64,000 nucleotides of DNA, taken from positions 1 through 64,000 of the forward strand of contig JASEIM010000004.1 in NCBI GenBank assembly GCA_030017655.1, written 5' to 3'. This stretch comes from Methanobacterium sp. (GTDB taxonomy: Archaea; Methanobacteriota; Methanobacteria; Methanobacteriales; Methanobacteriaceae). How positions within the stretch are numbered: position 1 is the stretch's first letter; every line of letters begins with the position of its first letter. This document shows positions 9,723 through 18,388 of this stretch, piece by piece. The notes below the pieces were generated by a model, which was given only the letters and a program-made list of their open reading frames with translations, had not been told where the DNA came from and searched no databases. The position numbers and the translations under genes were made by a program.

Positions 9723-11249
9723 ATGAAGTCTAATTTTATTAAGAAGAAAAATCCAAGAGTTATTGTCATCGGCGGCTGTGGAACTGTAGGCAGCTTAATG
9801 GCAAGGGTTTTAAAAGATAACGGTGCAGATGTGATTGTATCAGATCTTTCAACCGATAGTCCTCAAATAGAAACCCTTAAAAAAGAAGGAATATCTCTTA
9901 ATCTTGGGGAGCACAATGAAGATCTTTTAAAAGATGCAGATATCATCGTTCTGGCTCCAAGTTTACTAAATAATTCTAACTTAATTGAAAAAATAAAAAA
10001 TTCCACTAAAGCCCCCATAATAAGTGTTGATGAAGTTCTGAGCATATGCGATGTTAATAAGCCTGTTGTTGGGATAACTGGAACAAATGGAAAGACAACA
10101 ACAACATGGATGCTTAAACATATCCTAAAGGGCGCAGGACAGAAAATTCCAGAACATAAACTCAATATACAGGGAAATACAGATTTAATACCGCCTCTTC
10201 AAGCAAGACTAGATGGAGATATCGCTGTTTTAGAGATAGGTACCTTTGGAAACCCTAATGAAATAAAAAAATCAGCAATGAACTCTCAAGTTGATATAGG
10301 GATTATAACCAATATATCTCAGGACCATTTAAGTAATTCAGGTAAATTTTCGGATTATATCAAATGTAAGGGCGAAATGATCGAATCCGCTGATTTATTG
10401 ATTTTTAATGCTGATGATCCTGTAGTTGCGTGTCTTGGAAAAAAACCCGAAAATAGCTTATTTTTTGGTATAGATGATTTGAATATTGATATTAATGCAT
10501 ATCCTGAAGAAAGAAATTGTCCAGTATGTAAGAATGATTTAAAATATCTAAAGCATTATCTGGGTCATCTTGGTATATATGAATGTGATTGTGGTTTTAA
10601 ACGTCCACCTCTCCATGTTAGAGCTCGTGATATTAAAGATGATCAATTTACACTGGTTATGGGTTCAAATAAAGCCAAAATTAAACTGAAAAATAGAGGT
10701 ATTCACAACATCTATAATGCCCTTGCTGCAGCATGTGGGGCAATGGCTTTAAATGTTGATTTTGATAATATTGTAAGGGGTATTGAAAGTTTTGAAGGGG
10801 TTAACGGTAGATTTCAGGAGTTTAATATGGGTAAAAGGGTTATAGTTGATTTTGCCCATAATCCTGCAGGTGTTAAAGCCATAATCCAGGCATTGCGTCT
10901 TGAAAAATCGGTAAATTCAAAACTAATTGTTGTTAATACCATATCTTCGGAAAGTGGGATTAATGGAGATATTGAAATAGCAAATATATTAAAAGATGTT
11001 GATGTTATAGTAGTAGCATCCAATGCAAGTAGAAAGGCATTAATGGAGATTGAAACTGATTCTCAGGTGATTTTAACAGATTTAAGTAAAAAAAATTCTA
11101 AAATTGGAACACTTGGGGCAAGCAGGGAACAGGTTAAAGAAAGTTTGGAAAAAGCCATTGAAGTGGCTGATAAAGATGATATAATATTAGTGATCGGAGA
11201 AGGGGGAGTTAAATATTCTGCAGAAATTCTTGGAAAATTCAAAAATTAG
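9723..11249 (+). CDS. MurT-like Mur ligase with zinc-ribbon insert
   Basis: A 508-residue Mur ligase. It has an N-terminal Rossmann domain (VIGGCGTVGSL), ATP loop GITGTNGKTTTTWML near residue 118, NISQDHLSN, and a C-terminal domain with VDFAHNPAGVKA. In the central domain CPVCKND and YECDCGFKRP form a four-cysteine insert like the zinc ribbon of bacterial MurT, the partner of GatD. By family and neighbours it should be a pseudomurein peptide ligase, but no GatD-like amidotransferase is adjacent, so a MurT-type amidation role is only a possibility. The next gene starts inside its last codons (20-nt overlap), implying translational coupling. Confidence 0.85.
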   Translation: MKSNFIKKKNPRVIVIGGCGTVGSLMARVLKDNGADVIVSDLSTDSPQIETLKKEGISLNLGEHNEDLLKDADIIVLAPSLLNNSNLIEKIKNSTKAPIISVDEVLSICDVNKPVVGITGTNGKTTTTWMLKHILKGAGQKIPEHKLNIQGNTDLIPPLQARLDGDIAVLEIGTFGNPNEIKKSAMNSQVDIGIITNISQDHLSNSGKFSDYIKCKGEMIESADLLIFNADDPVVACLGKKPENSLFFGIDDLNIDINAYPEERNCPVCKNDLKYLKHYLGHLGIYECDCGFKRPPLHVRARDIKDDQFTLVMGSNKAKIKLKNRGIHNIYNALAAACGAMALNVDFDNIVRGIESFEGVNGRFQEFNMGKRVIVDFAHNPAGVKAIIQALRLEKSVNSKLIVVNTISSESGINGDIEIANILKDVDVIVVASNASRKALMEIETDSQVILTDLSKKNSKIGTLGASREQVKESLEKAIEVADKDDIILVIGEGGVKYSAEILGKFKN

Positions 11250-12399
11250 CATCGTTGTTCTTTTTTTAGTGGCACTGGCCATGTATCCATTTGGAAATGC
11301 AATAGAAGATTATTACCCGCAGCAGGGTCCAACAGAAATCACCTCGATGAATGTAGGAGACACAGTACTGGCAGGAACTACGGTTGTAGATGGGAAAAAA
11401 ATCAGAAAAGTACCTATACTTTATGACCCCGGATATCTTAGAGATTATATTGAAGATATGAGATTCATTGACTTTTTCGATGCAATAATAACTGGAACAG
11501 TTAAAACTCCAATTGGAAGAATTACATCAGGAAGTATTTCAAAAAGTGGAGTTGCACAGGGTTTTAATGGTCCGGGAATTTTAGAAGTTAAAGGGGGGAA
11601 ATTGACTGTAACTCCACCGGGAACTTTTGTTTATGGAAAAAAAATACCTTATATGTTTGGAATTAAAACAAAAGACGGTCTGGAAATTGTAGAAGGAAAT
11701 AGAACCATAAAAATAGTGCCATATGACCAGATAAGTAATGATACAATTCCTCATGATTATGTAAATGTAAACAACGTTAAAAAATGGTACAACAATGCTG
11801 AAGTGGGTAAAAGTATAACTCTGGGTTATGCTATTGCTAATTTCAACGATGGAAGGAATACAGTTGCACCAGAAGATATAGAAACTTTATTTGGAAGTAG
11901 AATAATAGATTATATGAAAAATTACCCCTCAGGATCGCCAATACTTGTATATATGGGACCTGTTACTGAAAAAGTCAGTGGAAGTAATGGAGATTCACTT
12001 GGATCTTTTCCTGAGTACAATGATGCAATAAGGGAGCAAAATTCACGAGCATTTGTAGATGCATGGGATGGAACCATAATTCCGCCACATTCTACTTCTT
12101 CAGGTAAAGAAACTGTAGGGTTTGGAAGATCTATTGACCCCCATGCTCCTGGAGGATGGGCTTCTCATGGTGTTTGCCCTGCAGCAAGAGCATTAAGAGG
12201 TGCAGTATCTGAAGCAGGATTTGGACTTCCAACTGGCCTTACATGGGGAGAATATGCAGTACTATTTGGATTTAATCCTGCAGTGGATGTGAAGGTCACA
12301 AATACCAAGGACTATCCGGTTAAAATAGTAATGTGGACAAGCGGATCAGGTCCTGGCATGAGCATACATGCAGAAGTCATAGAATACATACCTCAATAG
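11230..12399 (+). CDS. Secreted VanW-like protein coupled to Mur ligases
   Basis: 389 residues with an N-terminal signal or anchor segment (ISIVVLFLVALAMYPFGNA). The C-terminal third (GVCPAARALRGAVSEAGF, then FGFNPAVDVKVTNTKDYPV) follows the pattern of VanW-like domains, in which a G-x-C motif is followed by a strand reading VKNNTDYPI. VanW occurs with bacterial vancomycin-resistance and wall genes but has no firm biochemical role. Here it overlaps the Mur ligase by 20 nt, so a role in pseudomurein export, assembly or remodelling is inferred. The proposed start is TTG at 11230: it preserves the signal segment, but the G-rich SD-like sequence is rather far upstream. The central 200 residues match nothing I know. 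Confidence 0.65.
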   Translation: MENSKISIVVLFLVALAMYPFGNAIEDYYPQQGPTEITSMNVGDTVLAGTTVVDGKKIRKVPILYDPGYLRDYIEDMRFIDFFDAIITGTVKTPIGRITSGSISKSGVAQGFNGPGILEVKGGKLTVTPPGTFVYGKKIPYMFGIKTKDGLEIVEGNRTIKIVPYDQISNDTIPHDYVNVNNVKKWYNNAEVGKSITLGYAIANFNDGRNTVAPEDIETLFGSRIIDYMKNYPSGSPILVYMGPVTEKVSGSNGDSLGSFPEYNDAIREQNSRAFVDAWDGTIIPPHSTSSGKETVGFGRSIDPHAPGGWASHGVCPAARALRGAVSEAGFGLPTGLTWGEYAVLFGFNPAVDVKVTNTKDYPVKIVMWTSGSGPGMSIHAEVIEYIPQ

Positions 12400-12419
12400 G
12401 AAATTTATTTTCCTTTTTA
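12398..12419 (+). terminator. Terminator of the Mur ligase block
   Basis: AGGAAA (12398-12403), a 5-nt loop and TTTCCT (12409-12414) form a perfect 6-bp stem followed by T-rich sequence. It starts at the stop codon of the VanW-like gene. Confidence 0.5.
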
Positions 12420-12451
12420 TTTTTCTCTTAAATACATTTTGAGTGATTGGA

Positions 12452-13114
12452 ATGGTTTCAGCAGTTATAACAGCAGCGGGCAAAAACAGACGAATGAGAG
12501 AAGATTTTAAAGCCCGTGGAATGGAGATACGACATAAATTACTCCTTGATTTGCATGGAATGCCTGTAATACTTCAAACTCTAAAAAACACTCTTAATGC
12601 TAATGTAGAAGATTGTGTTATTGTTTTAGGGCATTTCAGCGATGAAATAACCGTAGTGATTGATGAATTTGATGATGAAAGAGTTAGGGTGGTTAAAAAT
12701 CCTGAAAATAATGTTGAATTATCTGAATCTCTATTGAATGGAGTAAATAAAATTAAATCGGATTACTGTCTTTGTGTTGCTGCAGATCAACCCACAATAT
12801 CAGCTGAAACACTTAGAAATTTAATCAAAGGGGTTTTTGAAAGCAAAGATCCAGAAAACACGGTTTCGATTCTTGCAAGGGGAAAAACAGGATATCTGGA
12901 TTCTGCTAAGGGCCTGGGAATGCCATTTGCATGCCATAAAAACATTCTAATGAAATATTTGGTTGGAAAAGAGGATAATTTAAATCCTATTTTGCGGGAA
13001 ATGGTTAATGATGGAATTATTTTATATGGAGTTCAATCTTTAAACGATCTGGAGCTAATAAATATCAACAGATATGATGATTATCTGAAAATTGTAAGAG
13101 AAAGTGATTTATAA
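12452..13114 (+). CDS. MobA-like nucleotidyltransferase
   Basis: About 220 residues of the MobA/MocA-like NTP-transferase fold. The N-terminal glycine-rich loop is AVITAAGKNRRMRED, followed by KLLLDLHGMPVILQTL. A metal-binding AADQPTIS motif (like the DQP of molybdenum-cofactor cytidylyl- and guanylyltransferases) is near residue 105, and a late GMPFACHK segment is characteristic. The substrate could be molybdopterin or another phosphorylated metabolite. Its position after the wall genes allows a precursor-activating role, but a terminator-like hairpin separates it from them. ATG at 12452 is preferred (GAGTGAT 4 nt upstream) over the GTG at 12443. Confidence 0.75.
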   Translation: MVSAVITAAGKNRRMREDFKARGMEIRHKLLLDLHGMPVILQTLKNTLNANVEDCVIVLGHFSDEITVVIDEFDDERVRVVKNPENNVELSESLLNGVNKIKSDYCLCVAADQPTISAETLRNLIKGVFESKDPENTVSILARGKTGYLDSAKGLGMPFACHKNILMKYLVGKEDNLNPILREMVNDGIILYGVQSLNDLELININRYDDYLKIVRESDL

Positions 13115-13164
13115 AATAAAAACAGGAGAATTAACTTAAAATAAAAAATAAATAAGGGGAGTTT

Positions 13165-13380
13165 TTAGAATTTCTTGTTTTCAGTTTCCTCTTCAAGGAG
13201 ATCTAAACGGTCTTCTACTTCTTCAATTGCTTTTCCAAGTCTTCCGATGATTTTAACGGTATCTAATACCCATTTTGCTACTAATTGATCGTTAAATTCT
13301 CCCCTTTCCACATAATCTGCCATCTTCTTTTCCAGATCATTGACTTCATCTATAACTTCATATATTTTTGATTGCACCAT
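13165..13380 (-). CDS. Small charged helical protein, unknown
   Basis: A 71-residue acidic protein with no recognised family. It appears fully alpha-helical with heptad-like spacing: IYEVIDEVNDLEKKM at the start and IGRLGKAIEEVEDRLDLLEE at the end suggest two coiled-coil helices, perhaps dimerising. It has no cysteines, signal peptide or membrane segment. GGAGTGAT lies 6 nt before the ATG, so translation is credible. It lies downstream of the DUF169 gene on the same strand and may share its transcript. Confidence 0.7.
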   Translation of the reverse strand: MVQSKIYEVIDEVNDLEKKMADYVERGEFNDQLVAKWVLDTVKIIGRLGKAIEEVEDRLDLLEEETENKKF

Positions 13381-13423
13381 CTATAATCACTCCTTTAGAT
13401 TTAATAATGTGTTGAAGAAGGTT

Positions 13424-14113
13424 TTATTTCATGGATATAAGTGCTGTTACAACGCATCCTATATTTTCGCCGTTCATTCCCACAATTACTTCATCTTCTT
13501 TTATATCAGCATACTGCCTTGAACCACTGCATCCAAGGGTAATATTTGCGGTATTGTTAACAAAGGGACCGGCCACAGCGTCGGCACATAAGGATTGAAT
13601 TCCTGAAAAACTTGCTTCTACCCTACCACCACGAGTGTAAACCATTGCCTGAGCAAGTTTAAGTGCCTGAGCAGGGTTACAGATAACTACAATCACATCA
13701 GGATCAAATTTAATGTTTTCTAAGGGTGCATAGATGATAGCTTTCATCATAGGATCAATTTTAGGGATACTTTCCATTGTACGCTTTGCAGAGCCGAGAC
13801 TTGAGAATCTACCCAGGCTCTGATAAAATTCACCAGTTTTTATCTTTTCTGGGGTTTCCATAAGACCAATTGCAGATGCCCCGCCTTTACACATCTGTTC
13901 TTCAGCGGTTGCATAAAATGTTTCTCCCTGCGCTGCTTTTTGAACCATCTCACAGTGCCTTATGTTTTCTTTTATTTTTTCAATCTCTTTGGGTATGTCT
14001 TCTTCTCTTAAAATAAATTTTATTGCTACGGGGGATTTACTTAAGCCGAGTCTTTCTTTAAGTTCCCTTGAAACCATATCATATCCTTCTACTTCGCAAG
14101 TGCCTTCTACCAT
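13424..14113 (-). CDS. DUF169 family protein
   Basis: 229 residues matching the DUF169 (COG2043) family, common in methanogens and other anaerobes and without established function. Visible hallmarks are LSKSPVAIKFI at the start, conserved cysteines in RHCEMVQKA, EQMCKGGASAIGL, IQSLCADAV and LGCSGSRQYA, and the Gly-rich EVIVGMNGENIG near the end. The spaced conserved cysteines suggest metal or cofactor binding (inference). GGTGA lies upstream of the chosen ATG. The nearest same-strand neighbours are the small helical protein and GGGP synthase, giving no metabolic clue. Confidence 0.85.
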   Translation of the reverse strand: MVEGTCEVEGYDMVSRELKERLGLSKSPVAIKFILREEDIPKEIEKIKENIRHCEMVQKAAQGETFYATAEEQMCKGGASAIGLMETPEKIKTGEFYQSLGRFSSLGSAKRTMESIPKIDPMMKAIIYAPLENIKFDPDVIVVICNPAQALKLAQAMVYTRGGRVEASFSGIQSLCADAVAGPFVNNTANITLGCSGSRQYADIKEDEVIVGMNGENIGCVVTALISMK

Positions 14114-14255
14114 GATTTTTCACCGTTTTTATTATATTGTTTAAATTATTTAATTTTATTCAAAATTAAATAAAAATTCACTTGGAAAAGGTATAAAAAG
14201 TCTTAAAAAACTAAAATTATAAAATTAAATGTTAAAAATAAAAAATTTAGATATT

Positions 14256-14993
14256 TTAAACAGATCTAACGCCTTCAACAAGCTCTTCTATCTTATTTTT
14301 AATATCAGAACAGTCTTCAACGACGGTACCTGTTACAACAATATCTGCTCCAGCTTTTGCAACACTGGCTGCTGTCTCACCATCACGTATTCCCCCGCCA
14401 ACAATTACAACCAAATTGGTCATTTTTTTGACTGCTGCAATCATTTCCTCGGGAATATGATTTGCTGCACCAGAACCGGCTTCAAGATAGATTAATTTCA
14501 TTCCAAGGCATTCTGCAGCCATTGCATAGGCAACAGCAATATCTGGTTTGCTTCTAGGTATTAACTTTGCATCTCCAACCCATCCAACAGTTCCTCCTGG
14601 CTCAACAACAATATAACCCATTGGTAAAGTTTCAATCCCTATTTTTTTAATGTTCGGAGCGCCTAATGCTTGTGCGCCAATTATCCAGTAGGGATTTGTT
14701 GAGTTTAGAAGACTCATGAAAAAAATCGCATCAGCATGTTTGCTTACGCCAGTGATGTTACCTGGAAAAAGAATAATTGGAACATCAATATTCTCCTGCA
14801 ATGCTTTTGCAGTTGAATCAAGCTCATCAGACTGTGTGGTAGATCCACCGAGCATTATTCCATCAGTACCTCCAGAAACAGCTTCCTGTGCGATTTTAAC
14901 TGCCTTTTCAGGACTTTGCTCTTCAGGATCTAAAAGTGTTAAGTGTATTTTGTGGTCTTTTAATGTATTTTTAATGTAATTTTCAACCTTCAT
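14256..14993 (-). CDS. Geranylgeranylglyceryl phosphate synthase
   Basis: GGGP synthase forms the first ether bond of archaeal lipids from sn-glycerol-1-phosphate and geranylgeranyl diphosphate. The 245-residue TIM-barrel protein shows HLTLLDPEEQ, GTDGIMLGGSTT, ILFPGNITGVSKHADAIFF, YIVVEPGGTVGWVGDA, YLEAGSGA and IVGGGIRDGETA, the glycerol-phosphate-binding segments of the family. It is of group II type as expected for Methanobacteriales. GTGAT precedes the ATG. The eL40 gene lies about 90 bases upstream on the same strand, so the two may be cotranscribed. Confidence 0.95.
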   Translation of the reverse strand: MKVENYIKNTLKDHKIHLTLLDPEEQSPEKAVKIAQEAVSGGTDGIMLGGSTTQSDELDSTAKALQENIDVPIILFPGNITGVSKHADAIFFMSLLNSTNPYWIIGAQALGAPNIKKIGIETLPMGYIVVEPGGTVGWVGDAKLIPRSKPDIAVAYAMAAECLGMKLIYLEAGSGAANHIPEEMIAAVKKMTNLVVIVGGGIRDGETAASVAKAGADIVVTGTVVEDCSDIKNKIEELVEGVRSV

Positions 14994-15083
14994 TTTATCA
15001 CAGGATAGAAAAAATCATTATTATAAACGTTATAAATATAAAGGGGGAGGTTAAACCTCCAAAATATTATTTAGAGGATTTAT

Positions 15084-15230
15084 CTATCCTCTTGGTTCTT
15101 TAGCTTTCGGTCTTAGACCCTTGTAACCACATTTCCTGCATGTTTTTGCAGTAGGGGGGTTTCTTGCGTTACATTTTAAGCATATTTTGATATTGAATAT
15201 TCTATTTTCTGCTTCTTCAAATCTAGCCAT
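15084..15230 (-). CDS. rpl40e: Ribosomal protein eL40
   Basis: A 48-residue basic protein with a CX2C...CX2C zinc ribbon: ICLKCNARNPPTAKTCRKCG followed by YKGLRPKAKEPRG. This is the archaeal L40e, a structural protein of the large subunit; in eukaryotes it is made as a ubiquitin fusion. It begins MARFEEAENRIFNIK. It lies upstream of GGGP synthase and downstream of tsr3, all on the minus strand, so this may be one housekeeping transcript. Confidence 0.95.
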   Translation of the reverse strand: MARFEEAENRIFNIKICLKCNARNPPTAKTCRKCGYKGLRPKAKEPRG

Positions 15231-15286
15231 ATAATAGCCTCCTTATATAATTATTTAACTTAATTTTATACAGTTTAGAATATATA

Positions 15287-15793
15287 TCACTCTAAAAATT
15301 CATTTTGAATTTCTACAACTTCTAAACTGCTTTTAGCTTTAGAGTATGCTTCTAATAGCTCTTCATTGAGCTTTAGAAAATGAGGGCCCCATTTGAACTG
15401 GGACATAATGTCAATAGCAATATCTTTAAACCCAATTATATAAAAACTTGCTGCAATTGCCTCAGCAGTTGATAGTATGCATGGCTTTCCATAATTGGTT
15501 GGATTTGCAGCTATAAGAAAAGGCAATGATCTGCTATTTTTCCCTGTTTTTAACCTAAAAGGGACTTTATCCAGCCTTTTCCATGAACAATCAAGCCCTA
15601 CAAGTCCTTTTTCAATAATTGTCTCTCTATCTTCAACAGATAATGCTTTTTGAGAATATGGATCCAGTACAATTGCACCGGTAGGTACTTGATTTAATTT
15701 TGTAACTACTTTAACTTTTCCCTTTTTTCCAAGTTTAACTGTGGTGCATTTCTTACGATCACATTCTTCTGCATGATATACAACAATTCTCAT
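15287..15793 (-). CDS. tsr3: 18S/16S rRNA aminocarboxypropyltransferase Tsr3
   Basis: 168-residue member of the Tsr3 (formerly DUF367) family, SPOUT-like enzymes that transfer the 3-amino-3-carboxypropyl group of SAM to a hypermodified small-subunit rRNA nucleotide. Motifs visible are the N-terminal HAEECDRKKCT, a central LDCSWKRLDK, LPFLIAANPTNYGKP and STAEAIAASFYIIGF, then FKWGPHFLKLNEELLEAY. The upstream spacer is AT-rich. The eL40 gene starts 57 bases beyond its stop, so a translation-related unit is plausible. Confidence 0.92.
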   Translation of the reverse strand: MRIVVYHAEECDRKKCTTVKLGKKGKVKVVTKLNQVPTGAIVLDPYSQKALSVEDRETIIEKGLVGLDCSWKRLDKVPFRLKTGKNSRSLPFLIAANPTNYGKPCILSTAEAIAASFYIIGFKDIAIDIMSQFKWGPHFLKLNEELLEAYSKAKSSLEVVEIQNEFLE

Positions 15794-15956
15794 TTCTAAA
15801 ACACATTAAAATTTTTTTGGATCATTTTCAAATTATTTAAAAAGAACAATATTTTTTTTAAATCATCATATATTAAAATTTATCCATTAATAAAAAAAGA
15901 TTAGGAAAAAGCTATGTATAAAATTTTATTTTTTAATATATGATTTTTAATAAATA

Positions 15957-15975
15957 AGCTTGAAATCGAGCTTTA
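15957..15975 (-). terminator. Hairpin at the end of the chelatase gene
   Basis: AAGCTTG-AAAT-CGAGCTT forms a 7-bp stem with one G-T pair at the stop codon of the chelatase gene, followed on the minus strand by AT-rich sequence. It is a probable transcription end. Confidence 0.4.
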
Positions 15976-18033
15976 AAGTGTAGATCGCTCATGATCAACT
16001 ATTTTTGATACTGCAATTTTAGGATCCTTAATATTCTCTAAATCATAATATTTTCCACCTGAAGCTAAGGCTAACTCCATATTGGTATCCCTACCAAATT
16101 TTACGGTTTTTTCAAAATTTACAACTATTGTTGTTATATCATTTTCTTTCAGGCTTTCTGCAATCTTAACAGCATCCTGGGTAGGTCCTTCTTTGAATCC
16201 CACATTAGGCATACCATCTGTTAAAATCACCATCATAGGAACATATTCATTGGTGAATTTCTCTTTTTTCAGTAATTCAAGTCCTTTTTTAAGCCCAGAT
16301 GCCAGGGGAGTTGTACCTCCAACCCTAATATTGTCCACATGTTCTTTGAATGATGTTGCCCGTCTGGTTGTTGGAATTATAACCTCTGCATCGTGGCCTT
16401 TAAACCCAACAACACTTAACTTATCTTTATGTCTTGCGGTATCATCAATTAACTGATTTAAAATGCCTTTAACTTTATTTGCTTTTCGATCAGAGAACAT
16501 GGATCCGCTTATATCTACTACAAGAGCTATTGATGCTCTTGCACCATGTTTTCTTACTTTTTCGCGCAGATGTTCATTTTCAACTTTTATACTGCCCTCT
16601 GATTTAACTGCCGCAGCCCTTAATGTTGCATCTATTGCTATATCACGAGAAACCTTTTTAGGAACCTTACTTTTTATGTACTTGCCTTTTTGGGTCTTAG
16701 AATCAACTCTTTTTCCATATAATCTGTTTTTAGTTTTGCCTTTCATTTTAAGGAGCTTTTTTATATCAATCTCCTCTGCATCGGTTTCTACGATGTTTTC
16801 CTCTTCTTCAAGGCTTTTAAGCATCATCCCTTTTTTCCCTTCTTCCTGATTATCGGGCTGTTCAATAGGAGTTCGAGCGCTTCCAGTCTTTTGTTCTTCC
16901 TCAAGTTGATTTTCTTCTTGAGGGTCCTCTCCGTTATCTGGATTCAAATCACCATTACCATTTTGTTCTTGTTCAGATGATGAATCTTCCTTATCATCAT
17001 TTTTTTCCTTTTCTTCTTCCTCAATATCTGAAACCGCTTTTTCCAGCATTTCTTTGATTTTGTCCTGACCATATGATTTTGGAAGTCTTTCTCCAAGGAC
17101 AAGTAGCATTGCTTCCTCTAAATCATCATAATTGACTTCATTACGATTATTGTAAGCTGCAATGGTTTTAGCGGTTTTTAAAATAGCAATGTCTGCCCGA
17201 TGTCCGTCGACCCCTATATTAACACAGACCAGCGCTATGGCTTTCATAATGTCTGAAGATACTTTTACATCTTCAAGCAGATTTCTGGCACTTAAAATAT
17301 TTTCCAGTATTTTATTTTGTTCAGATTTAAATTTCTCTACAAATCCTGCAGGATTCCTTTCAAACTCTTCTCTACGTGCCATTATTTCTATACGGTCTTC
17401 AATTTCCATGATACTATGCACTATGATATGAAGACCAATCCGATCCGAAAGCTGAGGTCTAAGCTCCCCTTCTGCAGGGTTCATAGTTCCAACAAGTATA
17501 AATTTGGATGGATGGGATAATGAAATTCCCTCTCTTTCTACAATGTTCACACCATAAGCAGCAGCATCCAGCAGAACATCCACAATGTTATCATCCAGAA
17601 GGTTTATTTCGTCGATATAAAGTATGTTCCTATTGGCCTCTGCAAGTATCCCTGGTTCCAGGGCCTTTGTACCTTCTTTAAGAGCTTTTTCAATGTTTAT
17701 TGATCCAACAACACGATCCTCAGTTGAACCCAGGGGAAGCTCCACCACTCTCATTTTTTTTTCTTCAACCTTCATATCTTCAGATATACATGCATCACAT
17801 AGTGATCCTTCATCATCAGGATCACAGTTAAATGGACAGCCTTTAACAACTTTTATAGATGGTAAAAGGTCAGCAAGCGCCCTTACTGCTGTGGTTTTGC
17901 CTGTTCCTTTGTCTCCTTTAATAAGGACTCCACCAATACTTGGATTTATTGCATTTAATATTAATGCTTTTTTAATGTTTTCTTGACCTACAATTGCTGA
18001 AAAAGGAAAAATAAGGTTTTTCAATAGTCTCAC
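15973..18033 (-). CDS. ChlI/ChlD-type metal chelatase AAA+/VWA protein
   Basis: A 686-residue fusion. Residues about 1-320 are an AAA+ ATPase (AIVGQENIKKAL, Walker A GDKGTGKTT, LYIDEINLLDD Walker B, GTMNPAEGELRPQLSDR). A long Glu/Asp/Gln-rich linker of about 90 residues follows. Residues about 490-686 are a von Willebrand A domain with the MIDAS motif DISGSMFSDRK and the partner site GGTTPLASGL. This architecture equals ChlI plus ChlD, the motor subunits that work with a CobN/ChlH-type chelatase. In methanogens a likely job is cobalt insertion for cobamides; coenzyme F430 uses a different small chelatase. No CobN gene is adjacent, so the metal is inferred. Confidence 0.9.
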   Translation of the reverse strand: MRLLKNLIFPFSAIVGQENIKKALILNAINPSIGGVLIKGDKGTGKTTAVRALADLLPSIKVVKGCPFNCDPDDEGSLCDACISEDMKVEEKKMRVVELPLGSTEDRVVGSINIEKALKEGTKALEPGILAEANRNILYIDEINLLDDNIVDVLLDAAAYGVNIVEREGISLSHPSKFILVGTMNPAEGELRPQLSDRIGLHIIVHSIMEIEDRIEIMARREEFERNPAGFVEKFKSEQNKILENILSARNLLEDVKVSSDIMKAIALVCVNIGVDGHRADIAILKTAKTIAAYNNRNEVNYDDLEEAMLLVLGERLPKSYGQDKIKEMLEKAVSDIEEEEKEKNDDKEDSSSEQEQNGNGDLNPDNGEDPQEENQLEEEQKTGSARTPIEQPDNQEEGKKGMMLKSLEEEENIVETDAEEIDIKKLLKMKGKTKNRLYGKRVDSKTQKGKYIKSKVPKKVSRDIAIDATLRAAAVKSEGSIKVENEHLREKVRKHGARASIALVVDISGSMFSDRKANKVKGILNQLIDDTARHKDKLSVVGFKGHDAEVIIPTTRRATSFKEHVDNIRVGGTTPLASGLKKGLELLKKEKFTNEYVPMMVILTDGMPNVGFKEGPTQDAVKIAESLKENDITTIVVNFEKTVKFGRDTNMELALASGGKYYDLENIKDPKIAVSKIVDHERSTL

Positions 18034-18253
18034 CGTTTATTGCTCTAAAATTATTTTTTTAATCTGTAAACTAGGATTTTTTAGTTAATATATATAATGA
18101 AATTACATCCATAAATATATTGTCAATATTATTATTTCTACATAGTTTTAATAATATTTTAGAAATAATTGAAAAATGAATAACCTAAAGAATAAATAAT
18201 ACCAATTACATAAGCTCAACTGGTGATATAATATGTGTACTGTTGGAGGACCA

Positions 18254-18388
18254 ATGGCTGACATTAAAATGAAGAAACTTAAAACAAAAAGATACAGATG
18301 CATGGATTGTGGAAACGAGTTTAAAGGAATTGGAAGAAAAGTAGTTTGCCCTGCATGTCAGTCAGAGAACGTAGAAGCATTAGAATAA
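18254..18388 (+). CDS. Small zinc-ribbon protein
   Basis: A 44-residue protein (51 if started at the ATG at 18233) with a clear CX2C...CX2C zinc ribbon: YRCMDCGNEFKGIGRK, then VVCPACQSENVEAL. The N-terminus is Lys-rich (MADIKMKKLKTKR). I prefer 18254 because GGAGG lies 4 nt upstream; the 18233 start also has GGTGA 6 nt upstream. It overlaps the next gene out of frame by 34 bases, so the two are probably translationally coupled. A nucleic-acid or protein-binding role is plausible, but no family name can be given. Confidence 0.75.
   Translation: MADIKMKKLKTKRYRCMDCGNEFKGIGRKVVCPACQSENVEALE

Noticed and set aside
12398..12414. GGAA...TTCC sequence resembling an NrpR site after the VanW-like gene
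   Set aside because: The spacing is not 6 bases, it is not near a promoter, and it reads better as a terminator stem.
15045..15060. GGAGGTTAAACCTCC palindrome between eL40 and GGGP synthase
   Set aside because: The palindrome has almost no loop and no following T-run, and it is too far from either start to be an SD; I could not decide between chance and an RNA end signal.
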